A stretch of 64,000 nt of DNA from the NCBI RefSeq assembly GCF_014645375.1, contig NZ_BMLT01000004.1, positions 62,001-126,000 of the forward strand, written 5' to 3'. This document shows positions 18,304 through 30,228 of this stretch, one piece after another. Numbering within the stretch: position 1 is the stretch's first letter; each line of letters begins with the position of its first letter. This DNA is from Marinobacterium nitratireducens (GTDB taxonomy: Bacteria > Pseudomonadota > Gammaproteobacteria > Pseudomonadales > Balneatricaceae). The position numbers were made by a program, and so were the translations under genes. The notes under the pieces are model-generated. The model was not told the origin of the DNA, did not search any database, and saw nothing but the letters and a program-made list of their open reading frames with translations.

Positions 18304-18621
18304 ATGTCATCGATTGCCAAAACACCCAAACCACCCTACTACGCCGTGATCTTCACCTCGCTTCGGACCGAGGTCGACGAGGGTTACGCGGAAATGGCGG
18401 AGCGGATGGAGGCGCTCGCCTCGGAGCAGCCCGGGTTCCTCGGGGTCGAATCGGCCAGGGAAGCGGTCGGCATCACCGTTTCGTACTGGTCGGATCTCGA
18501 GTCGATAAAAAGATGGAAGGCCGATCTCGACCACCGGGAAGCCCAAAGGCTCGGGCGCGAACAGTGGTACTCGTCCTTCAAGACACGGATTTCCAGGGTC
18601 GAGCGCGATTACGGATTTTGA
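18304..18621 (+). CDS. Antibiotic biosynthesis monooxygenase (ABM) domain protein
   Basis: Start at ATG 18304 (after a purine-rich GGAGTGAAG); 105 aa. The dimeric ferredoxin-like ABM fold is shown by YYAVIFTSLRT at the start, EMAERMEALASEQPGFLGVE in the middle and VSYWSDLESIKRWKADLDH, the hallmark of the family, in the second half. Members range from quinone-forming monooxygenases to heme-degrading enzymes; this one lacks the tell-tale heme-ligating pattern, so only the fold is called. It appears to be a single-gene unit. Confidence 0.85.
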   Translation: MSSIAKTPKPPYYAVIFTSLRTEVDEGYAEMAERMEALASEQPGFLGVESAREAVGITVSYWSDLESIKRWKADLDHREAQRLGREQWYSSFKTRISRVERDYGF

Positions 18622-18688
18622 TCACCGATAATTTTTAAACAGTATCGATTAGCATCAGGCCTTACCTTGGCGGGAAGAAGGCATCATT

Positions 18689-18867
18689 CGTAGGATGGGT
18701 GGAGCCGCAATGGCACTCCGCTGTCGGTACGCAGCGCAGTGGCGGCGGCGCAACCCATCAATGGCTTCAGCGGTGCTGACTCCCGCCGCAAGATGGGTTA
18801 CACGACGCCCTGGCTACATTGGGACGCGGATATCCAGATCCCCCGCGTCGTTTCACCCATCCTACGA
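18689..18867. repeat. R1 dispersed repeat, paired hairpins (BIME-like)
   Basis: The left half begins CGTAGGATGGGTGGAGCCGC and closes GGCGGCGCAACCCATC; the right half begins GATGGGTTACACGACGCCC and closes TTTCACCCATCCTACG. Both outer ends therefore read GTAGGATGGGT outward. The surrounding 18622-18976 holds no gene; a transposon-end-like motif TCAGGCCTTACCTTGG sits just before it at 18655. Confidence 0.75.
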
Positions 18868-18976
18868 TAGTGTCGTCTGGTTTCCCTTCAAACGTCGAAG
18901 ATTTTTTCCTGCCGTTGTCGATTGCCCCTCGCCACGTTCGACTACCCTTTGAAGCCACAAGATAAAGGAGAATGTC

Positions 18977-19435
18977 ATGACAGATGCAACGGGTACCGTT
19001 CGGCTGCACCGGGTGCTGCGGGCGCCGGCCGAACGCGTCTACAAGGCGTTTATCGATAAAAGCGCGCTGGAGCGCTGGCTTCCGCCGTACGGCTATACCG
19101 GCACGGTGCACGAAATCGATGTCCGGGTCGGCGGCGGCTACCGGATGTCGTTCACCAATTTCGGAACCGGCCACAGCCATTCGTTCCGGGTGGAATATCT
19201 CGAGCTGGTGCCCAATCAGCGTATCCGGCATAGCGACCGCTTCGACGACGCGAACCTTCCGGGCGAAATGCTCGTGACGATCGAGCTGAAAGCGGTGCTC
19301 TGCGGAACCGAGATCAGTATCGTCCAGGCAGGCATTCCCGCGGTGATTCCGGTCGAGATGTGCTACCTGGGCTGGCAGGAGTCTCTCGCGCAGCTGACCC
19401 GGCTGGTCGAGCCGGAGATTCCCGACCAGGGATAG
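18977..19435 (+). CDS. SRPBCC/AHSA1-family protein
   Basis: The protein is 152 aa. GTVRLHRVLRAPAERVYKAF and the following DKSALERWLPP are the opening of activator-of-Hsp90 homologue 1-like SRPBCC proteins, and GWQESLAQLTRLVEPEIPD is the typical C-terminal helix. The fold makes a large hydrophobic cavity for a small lipid-like ligand. Ribosome site AAGGAG precedes ATG 18977. Neighbours give no clear partner; the ligand is unknown. Confidence 0.88.
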   Translation: MTDATGTVRLHRVLRAPAERVYKAFIDKSALERWLPPYGYTGTVHEIDVRVGGGYRMSFTNFGTGHSHSFRVEYLELVPNQRIRHSDRFDDANLPGEMLVTIELKAVLCGTEISIVQAGIPAVIPVEMCYLGWQESLAQLTRLVEPEIPDQG

Positions 19436-19497
19436 ACAAGAGCCTTGCGAACGGCCACACCTTGCCCCCTTTAATTAAAGCTCAAGGAGCCAGAGGA

Positions 19498-20118
19498 TTG
19501 AAAAGCCAGCAGGAGTTTTGGGACAAATCGGCGTCCCGTTACGCCAGGAGTCCAATCAGGGACGAGCAACGCTACCAACAGAAACTGGCAGTTACCCAGG
19601 GCTACTTCCGGCCGGACTGGTCCGTGCTGGAGTTCGGCTGCGGCACCGGCGGCACTGCGCTGATCCACGCCCCCTTCGTCCGACATATCCTCGCAACCGA
19701 TATCTCGCCCCGGATGCTGGAGATCGCCGAATCCAAGGCACGGGAGGCCGGGGTCGACAACGTCAGCTTCCGCCAGGGCACCCTGGACAGCCTGCCGCTG
19801 GAACCGGAGAGCTTCGATGCCGTGCTGGGGCTCAATATCCTGCACCTGCTGGACGACGTGGAAGCGACGATCGCCAGGATCTACCGCCTGCTGAAGCCCG
19901 GCGGGATCTTCGTATCCAGCACCGCCCTGGTCGGCAGCCTGCCGATCTACTGGCGCGTGCTGATCCCGGTGATGCAGGTGCTGGGCCTGGCACCCCACGT
20001 GAGTCGTTTAGACAAAGAAATGCTGGTGTCGATGCTGACCGCCGCCGGCTTCGGCATCGACTACCAGTGGCAACCGGCGAAGGAATCGGTATTCATCGTG
20101 GCGAAGAAAGGTAACTGA
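19498..20118 (+). CDS. Class I SAM-dependent methyltransferase
   Basis: TTG start at 19498 is preferred: AAGGAG lies eight bases before it and similarity begins there (KSQQEFWDKSASRYARSP). A longer frame upstream runs back into the SRPBCC gene. 206 aa. Motif I is VLEFGCGTGG, motif II is ATDISPRMLEIAESKA, and VLGLNILHLLDD and LLKPGGIFVSST are the later motifs. The last 40 residues are more hydrophobic (WRVLIPVMQVLGLAP), as in membrane-near methyltransferases. It is four bases before the ICMT-like gene, so they form an operon and may act on the same lipid-like substrate. Confidence 0.85.
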   Translation: MKSQQEFWDKSASRYARSPIRDEQRYQQKLAVTQGYFRPDWSVLEFGCGTGGTALIHAPFVRHILATDISPRMLEIAESKAREAGVDNVSFRQGTLDSLPLEPESFDAVLGLNILHLLDDVEATIARIYRLLKPGGIFVSSTALVGSLPIYWRVLIPVMQVLGLAPHVSRLDKEMLVSMLTAAGFGIDYQWQPAKESVFIVAKKGN

Positions 20119-20122
20119 AGGA

Positions 20123-20575
20123 ATGAAACTGAAAATACCGCCGCTCGCGCTGGTCGTGCTGGTCGGGCTCGCCATGGTCCTGGCGTCCCGCCTGGTCCCG
20201 GGAATCGATATCGGCGCCATGCCGGGCGCCCTGCTGGCGCTGCTGCTGGCCGGCGCCGGATGCTACTTCTGCGTCTTCGGCGTGCTCGAGTTCCGCCGTC
20301 ACCAGACGACGGTCGACCCGCGCTACCCCGACAAGTCGAGCGCCCTGGTCAGCAGCGGCGTCTACGCCCTGTCCCGCAACCCCATGTACGTCGGGTTCGC
20401 GCTCTGGCTCTGTGCCCTGGTCGCCTTCCTGCAGTCACCCTGGCTGCTGATCGGCGTCCTGTTCTTCGTCTGGTATATCGACAGGTTCCAGATCCGTCCC
20501 GAAGAAGCCGCGCTGTCGCAGCACTTTGGCGAGCAGTTCAGCGAATACAGGGCCCGGGTACGGCGGTGGATCTGA
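20123..20575 (+). CDS. Isoprenylcysteine carboxyl methyltransferase-family membrane protein
   Basis: The protein is 150 aa, with four hydrophobic segments (about 8-25, 32-52, 88-108, 104-120). LVSSGVYALSRNPMYVGFAL is the diagnostic SAM-binding motif (RNPMY) of the ICMT/PEMT-like superfamily. The C-terminal RPEEAALSQHFGEQFSEYRA matches the second motif (E-x8-F-G-x-x-Y). These membrane enzymes methylate lipids or small thiol compounds. It is co-transcribed with the soluble methyltransferase just upstream and followed by a terminator at 20656. Confidence 0.88.
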   Translation: MKLKIPPLALVVLVGLAMVLASRLVPGIDIGAMPGALLALLLAGAGCYFCVFGVLEFRRHQTTVDPRYPDKSSALVSSGVYALSRNPMYVGFALWLCALVAFLQSPWLLIGVLFFVWYIDRFQIRPEEAALSQHFGEQFSEYRARVRRWI

Positions 20576-20655
20576 CAGGAGCTCGGTGGAACCGCCCGGC
20601 TCTGGCACTACGGTGCCGCGGCAACCGTCATTCGCCCGGAGACCGGGCTCCTACG

Positions 20656-20690
20656 AAAAAGCCGCTTCCCGGGGGATGCGGCTTTTGGTT
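20656..20690 (+). terminator. Rho-independent terminator after the ICMT-like gene
   Basis: AAAAAGCCGC (20656-20665), a 12-base loop and GCGGCTTTTG (20678-20687) followed by TTTT. The stem also has an A-run on the left, so it may serve both strands, ending sthA-side transcripts as well. Confidence 0.8.
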
Positions 20691-20741
20691 TTAGGCGGCG
20701 ACGCTTCACTCTCTAAGGCCCTTACGCCTTAGACAGCTGCC

Positions 20742-20774
20742 GGTGCGCTTCACTTCGTTCAGCAGTACCCTACC
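20742..20774. repeat. R2 dispersed repeat (GGTGCGCTTC...GTACCCTAC)
   Basis: GGTGCGCTTCACTTCGTTC followed by AGCAGTACCCTACC. On the minus strand it starts GTAGGGTAC. It lies just downstream of sthA's stop. Other members are at 30033, 36071, 36147 and 55025-55158. Confidence 0.6.
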
Positions 20775-20784
20775 CACTCACCAC

Positions 20785-22185
20785 TTACAGATTTTCGATC
20801 CGGTTAAGGCCCGAGATCGCCGCGACACGGTAGGCTTCCGCCATGGTCGGGTAATTGAAGGTGGTGTTGATGAAGTATTTCAGGGTATTCGCCTCGCCCG
20901 GCTGGGTCATGATCGCCTGGCCGATGTGCACGATCTCGGAGGCCTGGTCGCCGAAGCAGTGAATACCCAGAATCTCCAGGGTTTCACGGTGGAACAGCAG
21001 CTTGAGCATGCCGACCGGCTGACCGGAAATCTGCGCGCGGGCCGTATCCTTGAAGAAGGCCTGCCCGACTTCATAGGGTATGCACTCGGCGGTGAGTTCC
21101 TCCTCGGTCTTGCCCAGCGAGCTGATCTCCGGAATGGTGTAGATGCCGGTCGGAACCTCGTTGATATAGCGGAAGTCGTCGCCGCTGAGCAGATCGGCCG
21201 CGGCCGCGCGGCCCTGGTCCAGCGCCGCCGACGCCAGGCTCGGCCAGCCGATGACATCGCCTGCCGCGTAAATGCCCTCACAGGCCGTGCGGTAATGCTC
21301 GTCGACTTCGAGCTGACCGCGGCCGTTGGCCGTCAGCCCGATGTTCTCTAGCCCTAAGTGATCGGTGTTGCCGGTACGGCCGTTGCACCAGAGGAAGGCA
21401 TCGGCACGGATGCGTTTGCCGGATTTCAGCGTCAGCGTCACGCCGCCCTGATCGCCGGTCACCGACTCGTACTCCTCGTTGTGGCGAATCTTCACCGCGT
21501 GGTTGCGCAGGTGGTAGCTGAGCGCGTCGGAGATCTCCTTGTCGAGGAAAGACAGCAGACGGTCACGGTTGTCGATCAGGTCGACCTTGACCCCGAGGCC
21601 CGCAAAGATCGACGCGTATTCGCTGCCGATGACGCCGGCGCCGTAGATGATCAGCGTGCGCGGCGTATGCCCGAGCTTGAGGATGGTGTCGGAGTTGTAG
21701 ATACGCGGGTGATTGAAGTCCACGTCTGCCGGGGTATAGGGGCGCGAGCCGGTAGCGATGACGATGTTCTTCGCACGCAGGGTCTCGTCGCCCTTGGCGG
21801 TACCGCGCACCAAGATGGTGTTCCTGTCGGTGAATTCGGCACGGCCGAAGAAGACATCGACGCGGTTACGGGCGTAGAAATTGGTACGCAGCATCACCTG
21901 GCTGGCGATGACCTTCTCGGCGCGATTCAGTACATGGGGAAAGGAGAACCAGCGTGGCTCACCGATATCGCGGAACATCGGGTTGGTGTTGAACTCGATG
22001 ATCTGCTTGACCGAGTGACGCAGCGCCTTGGACGGGATGGTGCCCTTGTGGGTACAGTTGCCCCCGACCAGGTCCTGCTCCTCGATCACGGCGACACGGC
22101 GCCCCTTTTTGACCGAATTCATCGCCGCGCCTTCCCCGGCCGGACCCGAGCCGATCACGATGACATCGTAGTCATATACTGCCAT
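20785..22185 (-). CDS. sthA: Soluble pyridine nucleotide transhydrogenase SthA (UdhA)
   Basis: The protein is 466 aa. FAD-binding [20 protein letters not shown] opens it, then [17 protein letters not shown], where the second active-site Cys of disulfide reductases is replaced by Thr, as in SthA. The second nucleotide site is [19 protein letters not shown] near residue 180, and the dimer domain ends [13 protein letters not shown]. It moves hydride between NADPH and NAD+ in the cytoplasm. It is a single gene with R1 repeats upstream and R2 downstream. It lies near nqr as in Pseudomonas. Confidence 0.96.
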   Translation of the reverse strand: MAVYDYDVIVIGSGPAGEGAAMNSVKKGRRVAVIEEQDLVGGNCTHKGTIPSKALRHSVKQIIEFNTNPMFRDIGEPRWFSFPHVLNRAEKVIASQVMLRTNFYARNRVDVFFGRAEFTDRNTILVRGTAKGDETLRAKNIVIATGSRPYTPADVDFNHPRIYNSDTILKLGHTPRTLIIYGAGVIGSEYASIFAGLGVKVDLIDNRDRLLSFLDKEISDALSYHLRNHAVKIRHNEEYESVTGDQGGVTLTLKSGKRIRADAFLWCNGRTGNTDHLGLENIGLTANGRGQLEVDEHYRTACEGIYAAGDVIGWPSLASAALDQGRAAAADLLSGDDFRYINEVPTGIYTIPEISSLGKTEEELTAECIPYEVGQAFFKDTARAQISGQPVGMLKLLFHRETLEILGIHCFGDQASEIVHIGQAIMTQPGEANTLKYFINTTFNYPTMAEAYRVAAISGLNRIENL

Positions 22186-22274
22186 TCATTTCCCCTTCAC
22201 TCTGTCCAGTTCGCCCTGTTTCCGGGCGTTATAATCTTCCATTACCGCGGTTGCGCAAATATGTACGGGTACCC

Positions 22275-22563
22275 GTAGGATGGGTGAAGCCGCCATCAGC
22301 ACGAAATTGTCGGCTGGCGCCAAGTCACAACGGCGGCGCAACCCATCATAGGCGCGAAGGCGCCTTCGTTTCGGCTGGCACAGAGCTGCAGATACCGGCG
22401 TCAAAACAGCCTGTAACAGTAAGTTCGCTGTGGCCGGAGAAAGCCTCCGTGGCTGCCGATGCCAATCGATCTGTACAGCGATCGATATGATGGGTTACAC
22501 GATGCCCACACCGCCGGGTAAATATTGAAGCAAAGGTAATCGCATCGCTCCACCCATCCTACG
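22275..22563. repeat. R1 dispersed repeat, paired hairpins with ~120-bp insert
   Basis: The left half GTAGGATGGGTGAAGCCGCC to GGCGGCGCAACCCATC (22275-22348) and right half GATGGGTTACACGATGCCC to CACCCATCCTACGG (22490-22563) repeat the 18689 copy but are further apart. It fills nearly all of the 390-bp gap between sthA and nqrM; no gene is seen in it. Confidence 0.75.
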
Positions 22564-22577
22564 GATCGGCCATTGCC

Positions 22578-22820
22578 TCAGGCGCCGCTCTTGACCTCGT
22601 AGGCGAGATCCTGCGACTCACCTTCACGACTGGTCGCTTTCTTGGTTTCTTCTTCGCACTTGTTGGGGTTGCCGCCGCAGATATCGCAGACGGTGTCCAT
22701 GCCGAGGGCACTCATGCCGCCGCAGGACCCCTTGATCGGTTTGCCGCCGAGCAGCACGCCGATGGACATCGCCAGGATGACGACGCCGAGGACCACAAAG
22801 GTCAGAATCATTACGTCCAC
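22578..22820 (-). CDS. nqrM: NqrM, maturation factor of the Na+-NQR complex
   Basis: The protein is 80 aa. One N-terminal TM helix (MILTFVVLGVVILAMSIGVL) is followed by GGKPIKGSCGGMSALGMD and CDICGGNPNKC; the four Cys are the family's signature. NqrM is needed to insert the Fe site between NqrD and NqrE. It is the last gene of the nqrABCDEF-apbE-nqrM operon, 11 bases after apbE. Confidence 0.95.
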   Translation of the reverse strand: MDVMILTFVVLGVVILAMSIGVLLGGKPIKGSCGGMSALGMDTVCDICGGNPNKCEEETKKATSREGESQDLAYEVKSGA

Positions 22821-22831
22821 TTGGGTTCACC

Positions 22832-23881
22832 TCATTCGGTCAGGTAGGGCTCGAATGCCGGCGTCATGCGCTCGACGAAGCCCTCGTCCGATTTGACGAT
22901 AAAAAATGCCGCCACTCCGTTGTCGACCGCATACTGAAAACCGCGTTCCGCTCCCATCACCGTGAACATCGTCGCCAGACCGTCGGCTTCGGCGCAGGTC
23001 GGGCTCAGCACAGTGACCGACGCCAGCTTGTGGCTGATCGGGCGCCCGGTCGCCGGGTCGATGGTATGGGAGAAACGGATGCCATTTTCCTCGAAATAGT
23101 TGCGATAGTCACCCGAGGTGGCCACGCCTATCTCGTGTACCTCGATAATGCGCTGCACGTCGCGCTCACCCGCCACCGGGCTTTCGATGGCGATACGCCA
23201 GGGACTGCCGTCGGGCTTGGTGCCGCGGGCACGCAGTTCGCCCCCGACCTCGACCAGATAGCTGTCGACGCCCTCACCCTCCAGTACCCGGGCCAGCTCG
23301 TCGACCCCATAACCCTTGGCGATTCCGGAAAGATCGACGTAAAGCGCGGCATCGCGGGTCACCTTGCGCCCGTTCGGGTCCAGGTGCAGCTTGCGATAGC
23401 CGGTATGCGCCCGAATGCGATCGATCTCTGCCTGCTCCGGCGCATGGGTAATGCGGCCGTCGGGTCCGAAGCCCCAGAGGTTGACCAGCGGGCCGACCGT
23501 CACGTCAAAGGCGCCGTCGCTGCTTTCGCTGATCCGCTGCGACAGGCTGAGCACCTGAAACAGCCCTTCGGATACCTCGGTGACGGAGCCGGCCGGCTCG
23601 CGGTTGAGAACGGAGAGCTCCGAGTCCTCCATATAGGTGGACATCGACTGGTTCACAGCCGCCAGGGACTGCTCCAGCTTCGGCGCGATCCGCTCGACAC
23701 TGCCGGGATCGTTCGACACCCACTTGACGCTGAACGTCGTGCCCATGGTCGGGCCGCTAACGCTTACGACCTGGGGACTCGAGTCACAGCCGCTGAGTAG
23801 TGCAAGCGCTACAAACAAAGTGGCCAGCAGCGAAGCTGCTGGCCACCCGGATGTCAGCTTCGGCGAGGAAGCCTGCATCAT
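22832..23881 (-). CDS. apbE: ApbE, FAD:protein FMN transferase (lipoprotein)
   Basis: The protein is 349 aa. A lipoprotein signal ends in the lipobox LLSGC (Cys about residue 32). VSGPTMGTTFSVKW, AVNQSMSTYMEDSELSVLN and DLSGIAKGYGVDELA are the FAD and Mg binding blocks, and ATSGDYRNYFEENG and SHTIDPATGRPI follow in order. It attaches FMN by phosphoester bond to Thr of NqrB and NqrC in the periplasm. It abuts nqrF directly. Confidence 0.95.
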   Translation of the reverse strand: MMQASSPKLTSGWPAASLLATLFVALALLSGCDSSPQVVSVSGPTMGTTFSVKWVSNDPGSVERIAPKLEQSLAAVNQSMSTYMEDSELSVLNREPAGSVTEVSEGLFQVLSLSQRISESSDGAFDVTVGPLVNLWGFGPDGRITHAPEQAEIDRIRAHTGYRKLHLDPNGRKVTRDAALYVDLSGIAKGYGVDELARVLEGEGVDSYLVEVGGELRARGTKPDGSPWRIAIESPVAGERDVQRIIEVHEIGVATSGDYRNYFEENGIRFSHTIDPATGRPISHKLASVTVLSPTCAEADGLATMFTVMGAERGFQYAVDNGVAAFFIVKSDEGFVERMTPAFEPYLTE

Positions 23882-25108
23882 TTAGCCACCGAAGTCGTCG
23901 AGGAAGATGTTTTCCCGCTCGACGCCAAGGTCAAGCAGCATCTGGATGACGGCGGCGTTCATCATGGGCGGTCCGCACATGTAGTACTCGCAGTCTTCCG
24001 GCGCCTCGTGGTCCTTCAGATAATGCTCGTACAGCACGTTGTGGATGAAGCCGGTGTAACCGGTCCAGTTGTCTTCCGGCAGCGGATCGGAGAGCGCCAG
24101 GTGCCACTGGAAGTTGTCGTTCTCCGCGGCCAGCTGATCGTACTCTTCGCCGTAGAAGGCCTCGCGCATCGAGCGCGCGCCGTACCAGAAGCTGATCTTG
24201 CGCTTGGAGTTCAGGCGCTTGAGCTGGTCGAAGATGTGCGAACGCATCGGTGCCATACCGGCGCCACCGCCGATGAAGACCATTTCGTTGTCGGTATCCT
24301 TGGCGAAGAACTCGCCGAAGGGTCCGTAAACGGTGATCTTGTCACCCGGCTTGAGGCTGAAGACGTACGAGGACATCTGGCCCGGCGGGTGGTTGGTGCC
24401 CGGAGGCGGCGACGCGATACGGATGTTGAACTTGACGATGCCCTTCTCTTCCGGGTAGTTCGCCATCGAGTAGGCACGGATCACGGTCTCGTCGACCTTG
24501 GACACGTACTGCCAGATGTTGAACTTGTCCCAGTCCGGATGGTATTCCTCTTCGATGTCGAAGTCCTTGTAATGCACTTCGTGCGGCGGCGCTTCGAGCT
24601 GGACGTAACCGCCGGCGCGGAAGTCGACGTTCTCGCCCTCCGGCAACCGCAGCGTCAGTTCCTTGATGAAGGTCGCGACGTTGGGGTTGGACTCGACGGT
24701 GCACTCCCACTTCTTGACGCCGAAGACGTCATCTTCGAGTTCGATCTTCATGTCCTGCTTGACCGCGACCTGGCAGGACAGACGCCAGCCATCTTTCGCT
24801 TCACGCAGGTTGAAGTGCGACTCCTCGGTCGGCAGCATGGAGCCGCCGCCTTCTTCGACGATGCACTTGCACTGGGCGCAGGTACCGCCGCCGCCGCAGG
24901 CGGAGGGCACGAAGATACCGGCGTTGGCCAGGGTGCTCAGCAGCTTGCCGCCGGCCGGCACGGTGATGCTCTTGTCAGGATCGCCGTTGATTTCGATATG
25001 AACGTTGCCGGAGCTAACCAGCCTGGAACGGGCTGCCAGGATAACCGCGACCAGTGCAAGCACCACCGCGGTAAACATGACAACGCCGAGAATGATTTCA
25101 GCATTCAT
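23882..25108 (-). CDS. nqrF: NqrF, NADH-oxidising subunit of Na+-NQR
   Basis: The protein is 408 aa, with one N-terminal TM helix (residues about 4-25). The 2Fe-2S ferredoxin domain has [13 protein letters not shown] and LSCQVAV (four Cys). The FAD domain carries RAYSMANYP, and the NADH domain [17 protein letters not shown], ending [14 protein letters not shown]. It takes electrons from NADH in the cytoplasm and feeds the Na+ pump. Spacing to nqrE is 33 bases. Confidence 0.97.
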   Translation of the reverse strand: MNAEIILGVVMFTAVVLALVAVILAARSRLVSSGNVHIEINGDPDKSITVPAGGKLLSTLANAGIFVPSACGGGGTCAQCKCIVEEGGGSMLPTEESHFNLREAKDGWRLSCQVAVKQDMKIELEDDVFGVKKWECTVESNPNVATFIKELTLRLPEGENVDFRAGGYVQLEAPPHEVHYKDFDIEEEYHPDWDKFNIWQYVSKVDETVIRAYSMANYPEEKGIVKFNIRIASPPPGTNHPPGQMSSYVFSLKPGDKITVYGPFGEFFAKDTDNEMVFIGGGAGMAPMRSHIFDQLKRLNSKRKISFWYGARSMREAFYGEEYDQLAAENDNFQWHLALSDPLPEDNWTGYTGFIHNVLYEHYLKDHEAPEDCEYYMCGPPMMNAAVIQMLLDLGVERENIFLDDFGG

Positions 25109-25141
25109 GAGCTTGAACCTTCCTTCTGTTGATCATGTTCC

Positions 25142-25750
<609 letters not shown>

Positions 25751-26410
25751 TTACACAGCCTCCTTCTTGCTGTTCGGGGCCAGCACGTACTCCGGTTCTT
25801 CGATCTGCTCCTTCTTCCAGGAACGGACGATCCAGATGAACATGCCGATGATGAAGAACGCGCTCGGCGGCAGCAGCAACAGGCCGTTGCCCTGATACCA
25901 GCCACCGTCGTTGATCAGCGGCAGGATCTCGATACCGAACAGGGAACCGGCGCCGAACAGTTCGCGCACGAAGCCGACGAACATCAGTACCGCGCCGTAG
26001 CCCAGGCCATTGCCGATACCGTCCAGGAAGGAGATTCCCGGCGGATTCTTCATGGCGAAGGCTTCGGCACGACCCATCACGATACAGTTGGTGATGATCA
26101 GGCCGACGAAGACCGACAGCTGCTTGGAGATCTCGTAGGCGTAGGCCTTGAGAATCTGGTCAACCACGATTACCAGCGACGCGATAATGGTCATCTGGCA
26201 GATAATGCGGATGTTGCCCGGAATATGGTTGCGGATCAGCGAGACGAACAGGTTCGAAAACGCCGTTACCGCGATAACCGCCAGGGTCATCACCAGCGCG
26301 GTGTTGAGGTTCGTCGTAACCGCCAGCGCCGAGCAGATGCCGAGGATCTGCAGCGCGATCGGGTTGTTCGCGAAGATCGGTTTTACCAGGACGTCCTTGG
26401 ATGCAGACAT
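25751..26410 (-). CDS. nqrD: NqrD, membrane subunit of Na+-NQR
   Basis: The protein is 219 aa with six TM helices, homologous to NqrE and RnfE. The [17 protein letters not shown] and [17 protein letters not shown] blocks bring the Cys ligands of the Fe centre. It is three bases after nqrC. Confidence 0.97.
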   Translation of the reverse strand: MSASKDVLVKPIFANNPIALQILGICSALAVTTNLNTALVMTLAVIAVTAFSNLFVSLIRNHIPGNIRIICQMTIIASLVIVVDQILKAYAYEISKQLSVFVGLIITNCIVMGRAEAFAMKNPPGISFLDGIGNGLGYGAVLMFVGFVRELFGAGSLFGIEILPLINDGGWYQGNGLLLLPPSAFFIIGMFIWIVRSWKKEQIEEPEYVLAPNSKKEAV

Positions 26411-26413
26411 GCT

Positions 26414-27193
26414 TTATACCTCCCCTGCTTTCAGGTTGGCCAGGAACGGCGCGTAACCGTTCTCGCCGAGCCAGAACTGGACCAGGTTGGTCACGCCATT
26501 GCTGGTCAGGGTCGCGCCGGACAGGCCGTCGACCTGGTGCTGCGCGGTCGGCGAAGCGGGATCGACGTTGCCCTTGATCAGGTGCAGCTTCGGATCCATG
26601 GAGCCTTCGTCATAGACCTTCTTGCCAGGCCACAGCGCTTTCCACGCGGGGTTGTCGACTTCGCCGCCAAGACCCGGAGTCTCGGCGTGGGAGTAGAAGC
26701 CCAGACCGATCACGGTGTTCAGGTCGCCCTCCAGCGCCAGAAAACCATAAAGGGTAGACCAGAGGCCGTAACCGTGCACCGGCAGGATGACCTTCTCGAT
26801 CTGGTCGCCGTCCTGCACCAGGTAAACCGGCATGTACTTGGCCTGACGCTTGATCGAGGCGATGTCCTCGCCACGGTCCAGCTTGACCGACAGCGCCGGG
26901 TCCTTGGCCGCCTTGGTGGCATCGTAGGTCGCCGGGTCCACCTCGTCGGTGAACTTGCCGGTCTCGAGGTCGACCATCCTGGTGGTGATCTGGGCGAACA
27001 GCTCGTCGACCGACTTGGACGGGTCGCTGATGCCGGCAGCCGCCAGAATGTTGGACTTGCGGTCCAGCTCCTTGTTGGAGACCTGCTGCGGTTTCAGCAG
27101 GACGGCTGCAGCGGACACCACGACGGAGCAGATGACACACAGCAGAATGGTGACGGTAAGCGTCTTACCGATGGTATCGTTGTTAGCCGCCAT
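26414..27193 (-). CDS. nqrC: NqrC, FMN-carrying subunit of Na+-NQR
   Basis: The protein is 259 aa, with one N-terminal TM helix ([21 protein letters not shown]). The C-terminal [14 protein letters not shown] contains the Thr to which ApbE attaches [23 protein letters not shown] is the family's middle block. The start overlaps the nqrB end by 11 bases. Confidence 0.97.
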   Translation of the reverse strand: MAANNDTIGKTLTVTILLCVICSVVVSAAAVLLKPQQVSNKELDRKSNILAAAGISDPSKSVDELFAQITTRMVDLETGKFTDEVDPATYDATKAAKDPALSVKLDRGEDIASIKRQAKYMPVYLVQDGDQIEKVILPVHGYGLWSTLYGFLALEGDLNTVIGLGFYSHAETPGLGGEVDNPAWKALWPGKKVYDEGSMDPKLHLIKGNVDPASPTAQHQVDGLSGATLTSNGVTNLVQFWLGENGYAPFLANLKAGEV

Positions 27194-28391
27194 TGCGCTT
27201 CATCCTCCGCTTGATGTTCGCCTGCACCACGAAGTTGTCGATCAGCGGTGCAAAGAGGTTGCCGAACAGAATCGCCAGCATCATGCCTTCCGGGAACGCC
27301 GGGTTGACGACACGGATCAGCACGACCATGACGCCGATCAGCGCGCCAAACCACCACTTGCCGATGTTGGTCATCGACGCCGATACCGGGTCCGTGGCCA
27401 TGAAGAACAGACCGAAGGCGTAACCGCCGAGTACCAGGTGCCAGTAGAACGGCATGCTGAACATCGGATTGGTCTCGGAGCCGATCAGGTTCAGCAGCAC
27501 GGTGGTGGCGATGGTGCCCACCAGGACGCCGGCGACGATGCGCCAGGCCGCGACCTTGGCGAACAGCAGCACCAGGCCGCCGACCATGATGGCGAAGGCG
27601 GAGGTTTCACCGACCGAGCCCTGGATGTTGCCGATGAAGGCATCGAACCAGGTGATGTTCTGCGCCAGGATGGCGTCGACACCGCCGAGAGCCGCCAGGC
27701 CCAGCGGGGTAGCGCCGGAGAAGCCGTCGACCGCGGTCCAGATGGCGTCACCGGACATCTGCGCCGGATAGGCGAAGAACAGGAAGGCACGGCCGGTCAG
27801 CGCCGGGTTGAGGAAGTTCTTGCCGGTACCGCCGAACACTTCCTTGCCGATCACCACGCCGAAGCTGATACCCAGCGCGACCTGCCACAGCGGGACGGTC
27901 GGCGGCAGAATCAGCGAGAACAGGATGGAGGTGACGAAGAAGCCTTCGTTGACTTCGTGGCCACGCTTCATCGCGAACAGCACTTCCCAGAAACCACCGA
28001 CCACGAAGGTCACGGCGTAGATCGGGAGCCAGTAGGCGGCACCGTGAATGATGTTGTCCCAGAGGCTGTCCGGGTTGAACGAGGTCAGCGCACCGGCGAT
28101 CGAACCCTGCCAGGTGTTGGACTCGGTCAGTCCGAGCGACGCCATGGCGGTGTTGGCCTGAAAGCCGACGTTGTACAGGCCGAACAGCACGGCCGGGAAG
28201 GTGCACATCCACACCAGGATCATCATGCGCTTGAGGTCGACGCCGTCACGAACGTGCGCCGCACTCTTGGTCACCTGACCCGGGGTATAGAAGATGGTAT
28301 CGACCGCTTCGTAAAGCGCGTACCAGTTTTCATACTTGCCGCCCTTGTGGAAGTGCGGCTCCATTTTGTCCAGAACGTTTCTCAGGCTCAT
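27183..28391 (-). CDS. nqrB: NqrB, Na+-translocating membrane subunit of Na+-NQR
   Basis: The protein is 402 aa with about ten TM helices. It opens [36 protein letters not shown] carries the FMN-bound Thr, and the riboflavin site and Na+ channel lie in this subunit. Family length is normal. It sits three bases after nqrA. Confidence 0.97.
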   Translation of the reverse strand: MSLRNVLDKMEPHFHKGGKYENWYALYEAVDTIFYTPGQVTKSAAHVRDGVDLKRMMILVWMCTFPAVLFGLYNVGFQANTAMASLGLTESNTWQGSIAGALTSFNPDSLWDNIIHGAAYWLPIYAVTFVVGGFWEVLFAMKRGHEVNEGFFVTSILFSLILPPTVPLWQVALGISFGVVIGKEVFGGTGKNFLNPALTGRAFLFFAYPAQMSGDAIWTAVDGFSGATPLGLAALGGVDAILAQNITWFDAFIGNIQGSVGETSAFAIMVGGLVLLFAKVAAWRIVAGVLVGTIATTVLLNLIGSETNPMFSMPFYWHLVLGGYAFGLFFMATDPVSASMTNIGKWWFGALIGVMVVLIRVVNPAFPEGMMLAILFGNLFAPLIDNFVVQANIKRRMKRNGG

Positions 28392-28394
28392 GGA

Positions 28395-29753
<1,359 letters not shown>

Positions 29754-29883
29754 TCACGTTGAAATTTGTTTCGGGTCTTTGCCTCGAAACCACCATCGCC
29801 GCTGTCACCTGTCCACGGCGACGGCAGGAATGTCGTTATTGTCGCTCCAAGGAAAAGAGAAACCCCACCCAAAAAACCGCGAC

Positions 29884-29889
29884 ATTATA
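29884..29889 (-). promoter_or_regulatory. Possible -10 box of the nqr operon
   Basis: A perfect TATAAT on the minus strand, in the 560-bp gap upstream of nqrA. No good -35 is found 16-18 bases before it, so an activator may be involved. The leader to nqrA would be about 135 bases. Confidence 0.35.
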
Positions 29890-30032
29890 ACTGAGCGCCG
29901 CTGTCTTTATCTACAAAGCCGGGCGCTAATGGCCCTCATTCCCGTATACAAATTTTGTGAATTTTCAACGACCTTTGCATATCTGTACGAAAAACAGACA
30001 GAAAAGGATCGGTGAGTGGACAGGGATGAGAC

Positions 30033-30067
30033 GCAGGGTGCCCTGAGTGTAACGAAGCGCACCACCG
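30033..30067. repeat. R2 dispersed repeat next to heptamer array 1
   Basis: CAGGGTGCCCTGAGTGTAAC then GAAGCGCACCACC; nearly identical to the copy at 36071-36104. It directly precedes the heptamer array. Confidence 0.65.
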
Positions 30068-30078
30068 GGCGGCATGAC

Positions 30079-30145
30079 GGGTGTCGGGTGTCGGGTGTCG
30101 GGTGTCGGGTGTCGGGTGTCGGGTGTCGGGTGTCGGGTGTCGGGG
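30079..30145 (+). repeat. Heptamer array 1: nine GGGTGTC units
   Basis: Nine perfect copies of GGGTGTC (30079-30141) ending in GGGG. It lies in the gap between the 3' end of gap and the 5' side of nqrA. Any four units meet the G3-N4 rule for a G-quadruplex on the plus strand. Confidence 0.97.
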
Positions 30146-30149
30146 AATT

Positions 30150-30217
30150 GTAGGAGCCCACTCCGTGGGCGAACAACCTCCCTGCCGGAATAATTTGCCC
30201 GCGGAGCGGGCTCCTAC
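30150..30217. repeat. R3 dispersed hairpin repeat (GTAGGAGCCC...GGGCTCCTAC)
   Basis: GTAGGAGCCC at 30150 and GGGCTCCTAC at 30208-30217 are perfect inverted arms; inner arms (CCGTGGGCGAAC and TTTGCCCGCGG) also pair. Other copies are at 36248-36315 and 44688-44756. It follows array 1 at five bases. Confidence 0.8.
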
Positions 30218-30228
30218 GGACGAATAGC

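Noticed and set aside
21651..21857. Second gene inside sthA on the same strand, other frame
   Set aside because: Ser/Arg-rich shadow frame of sthA.
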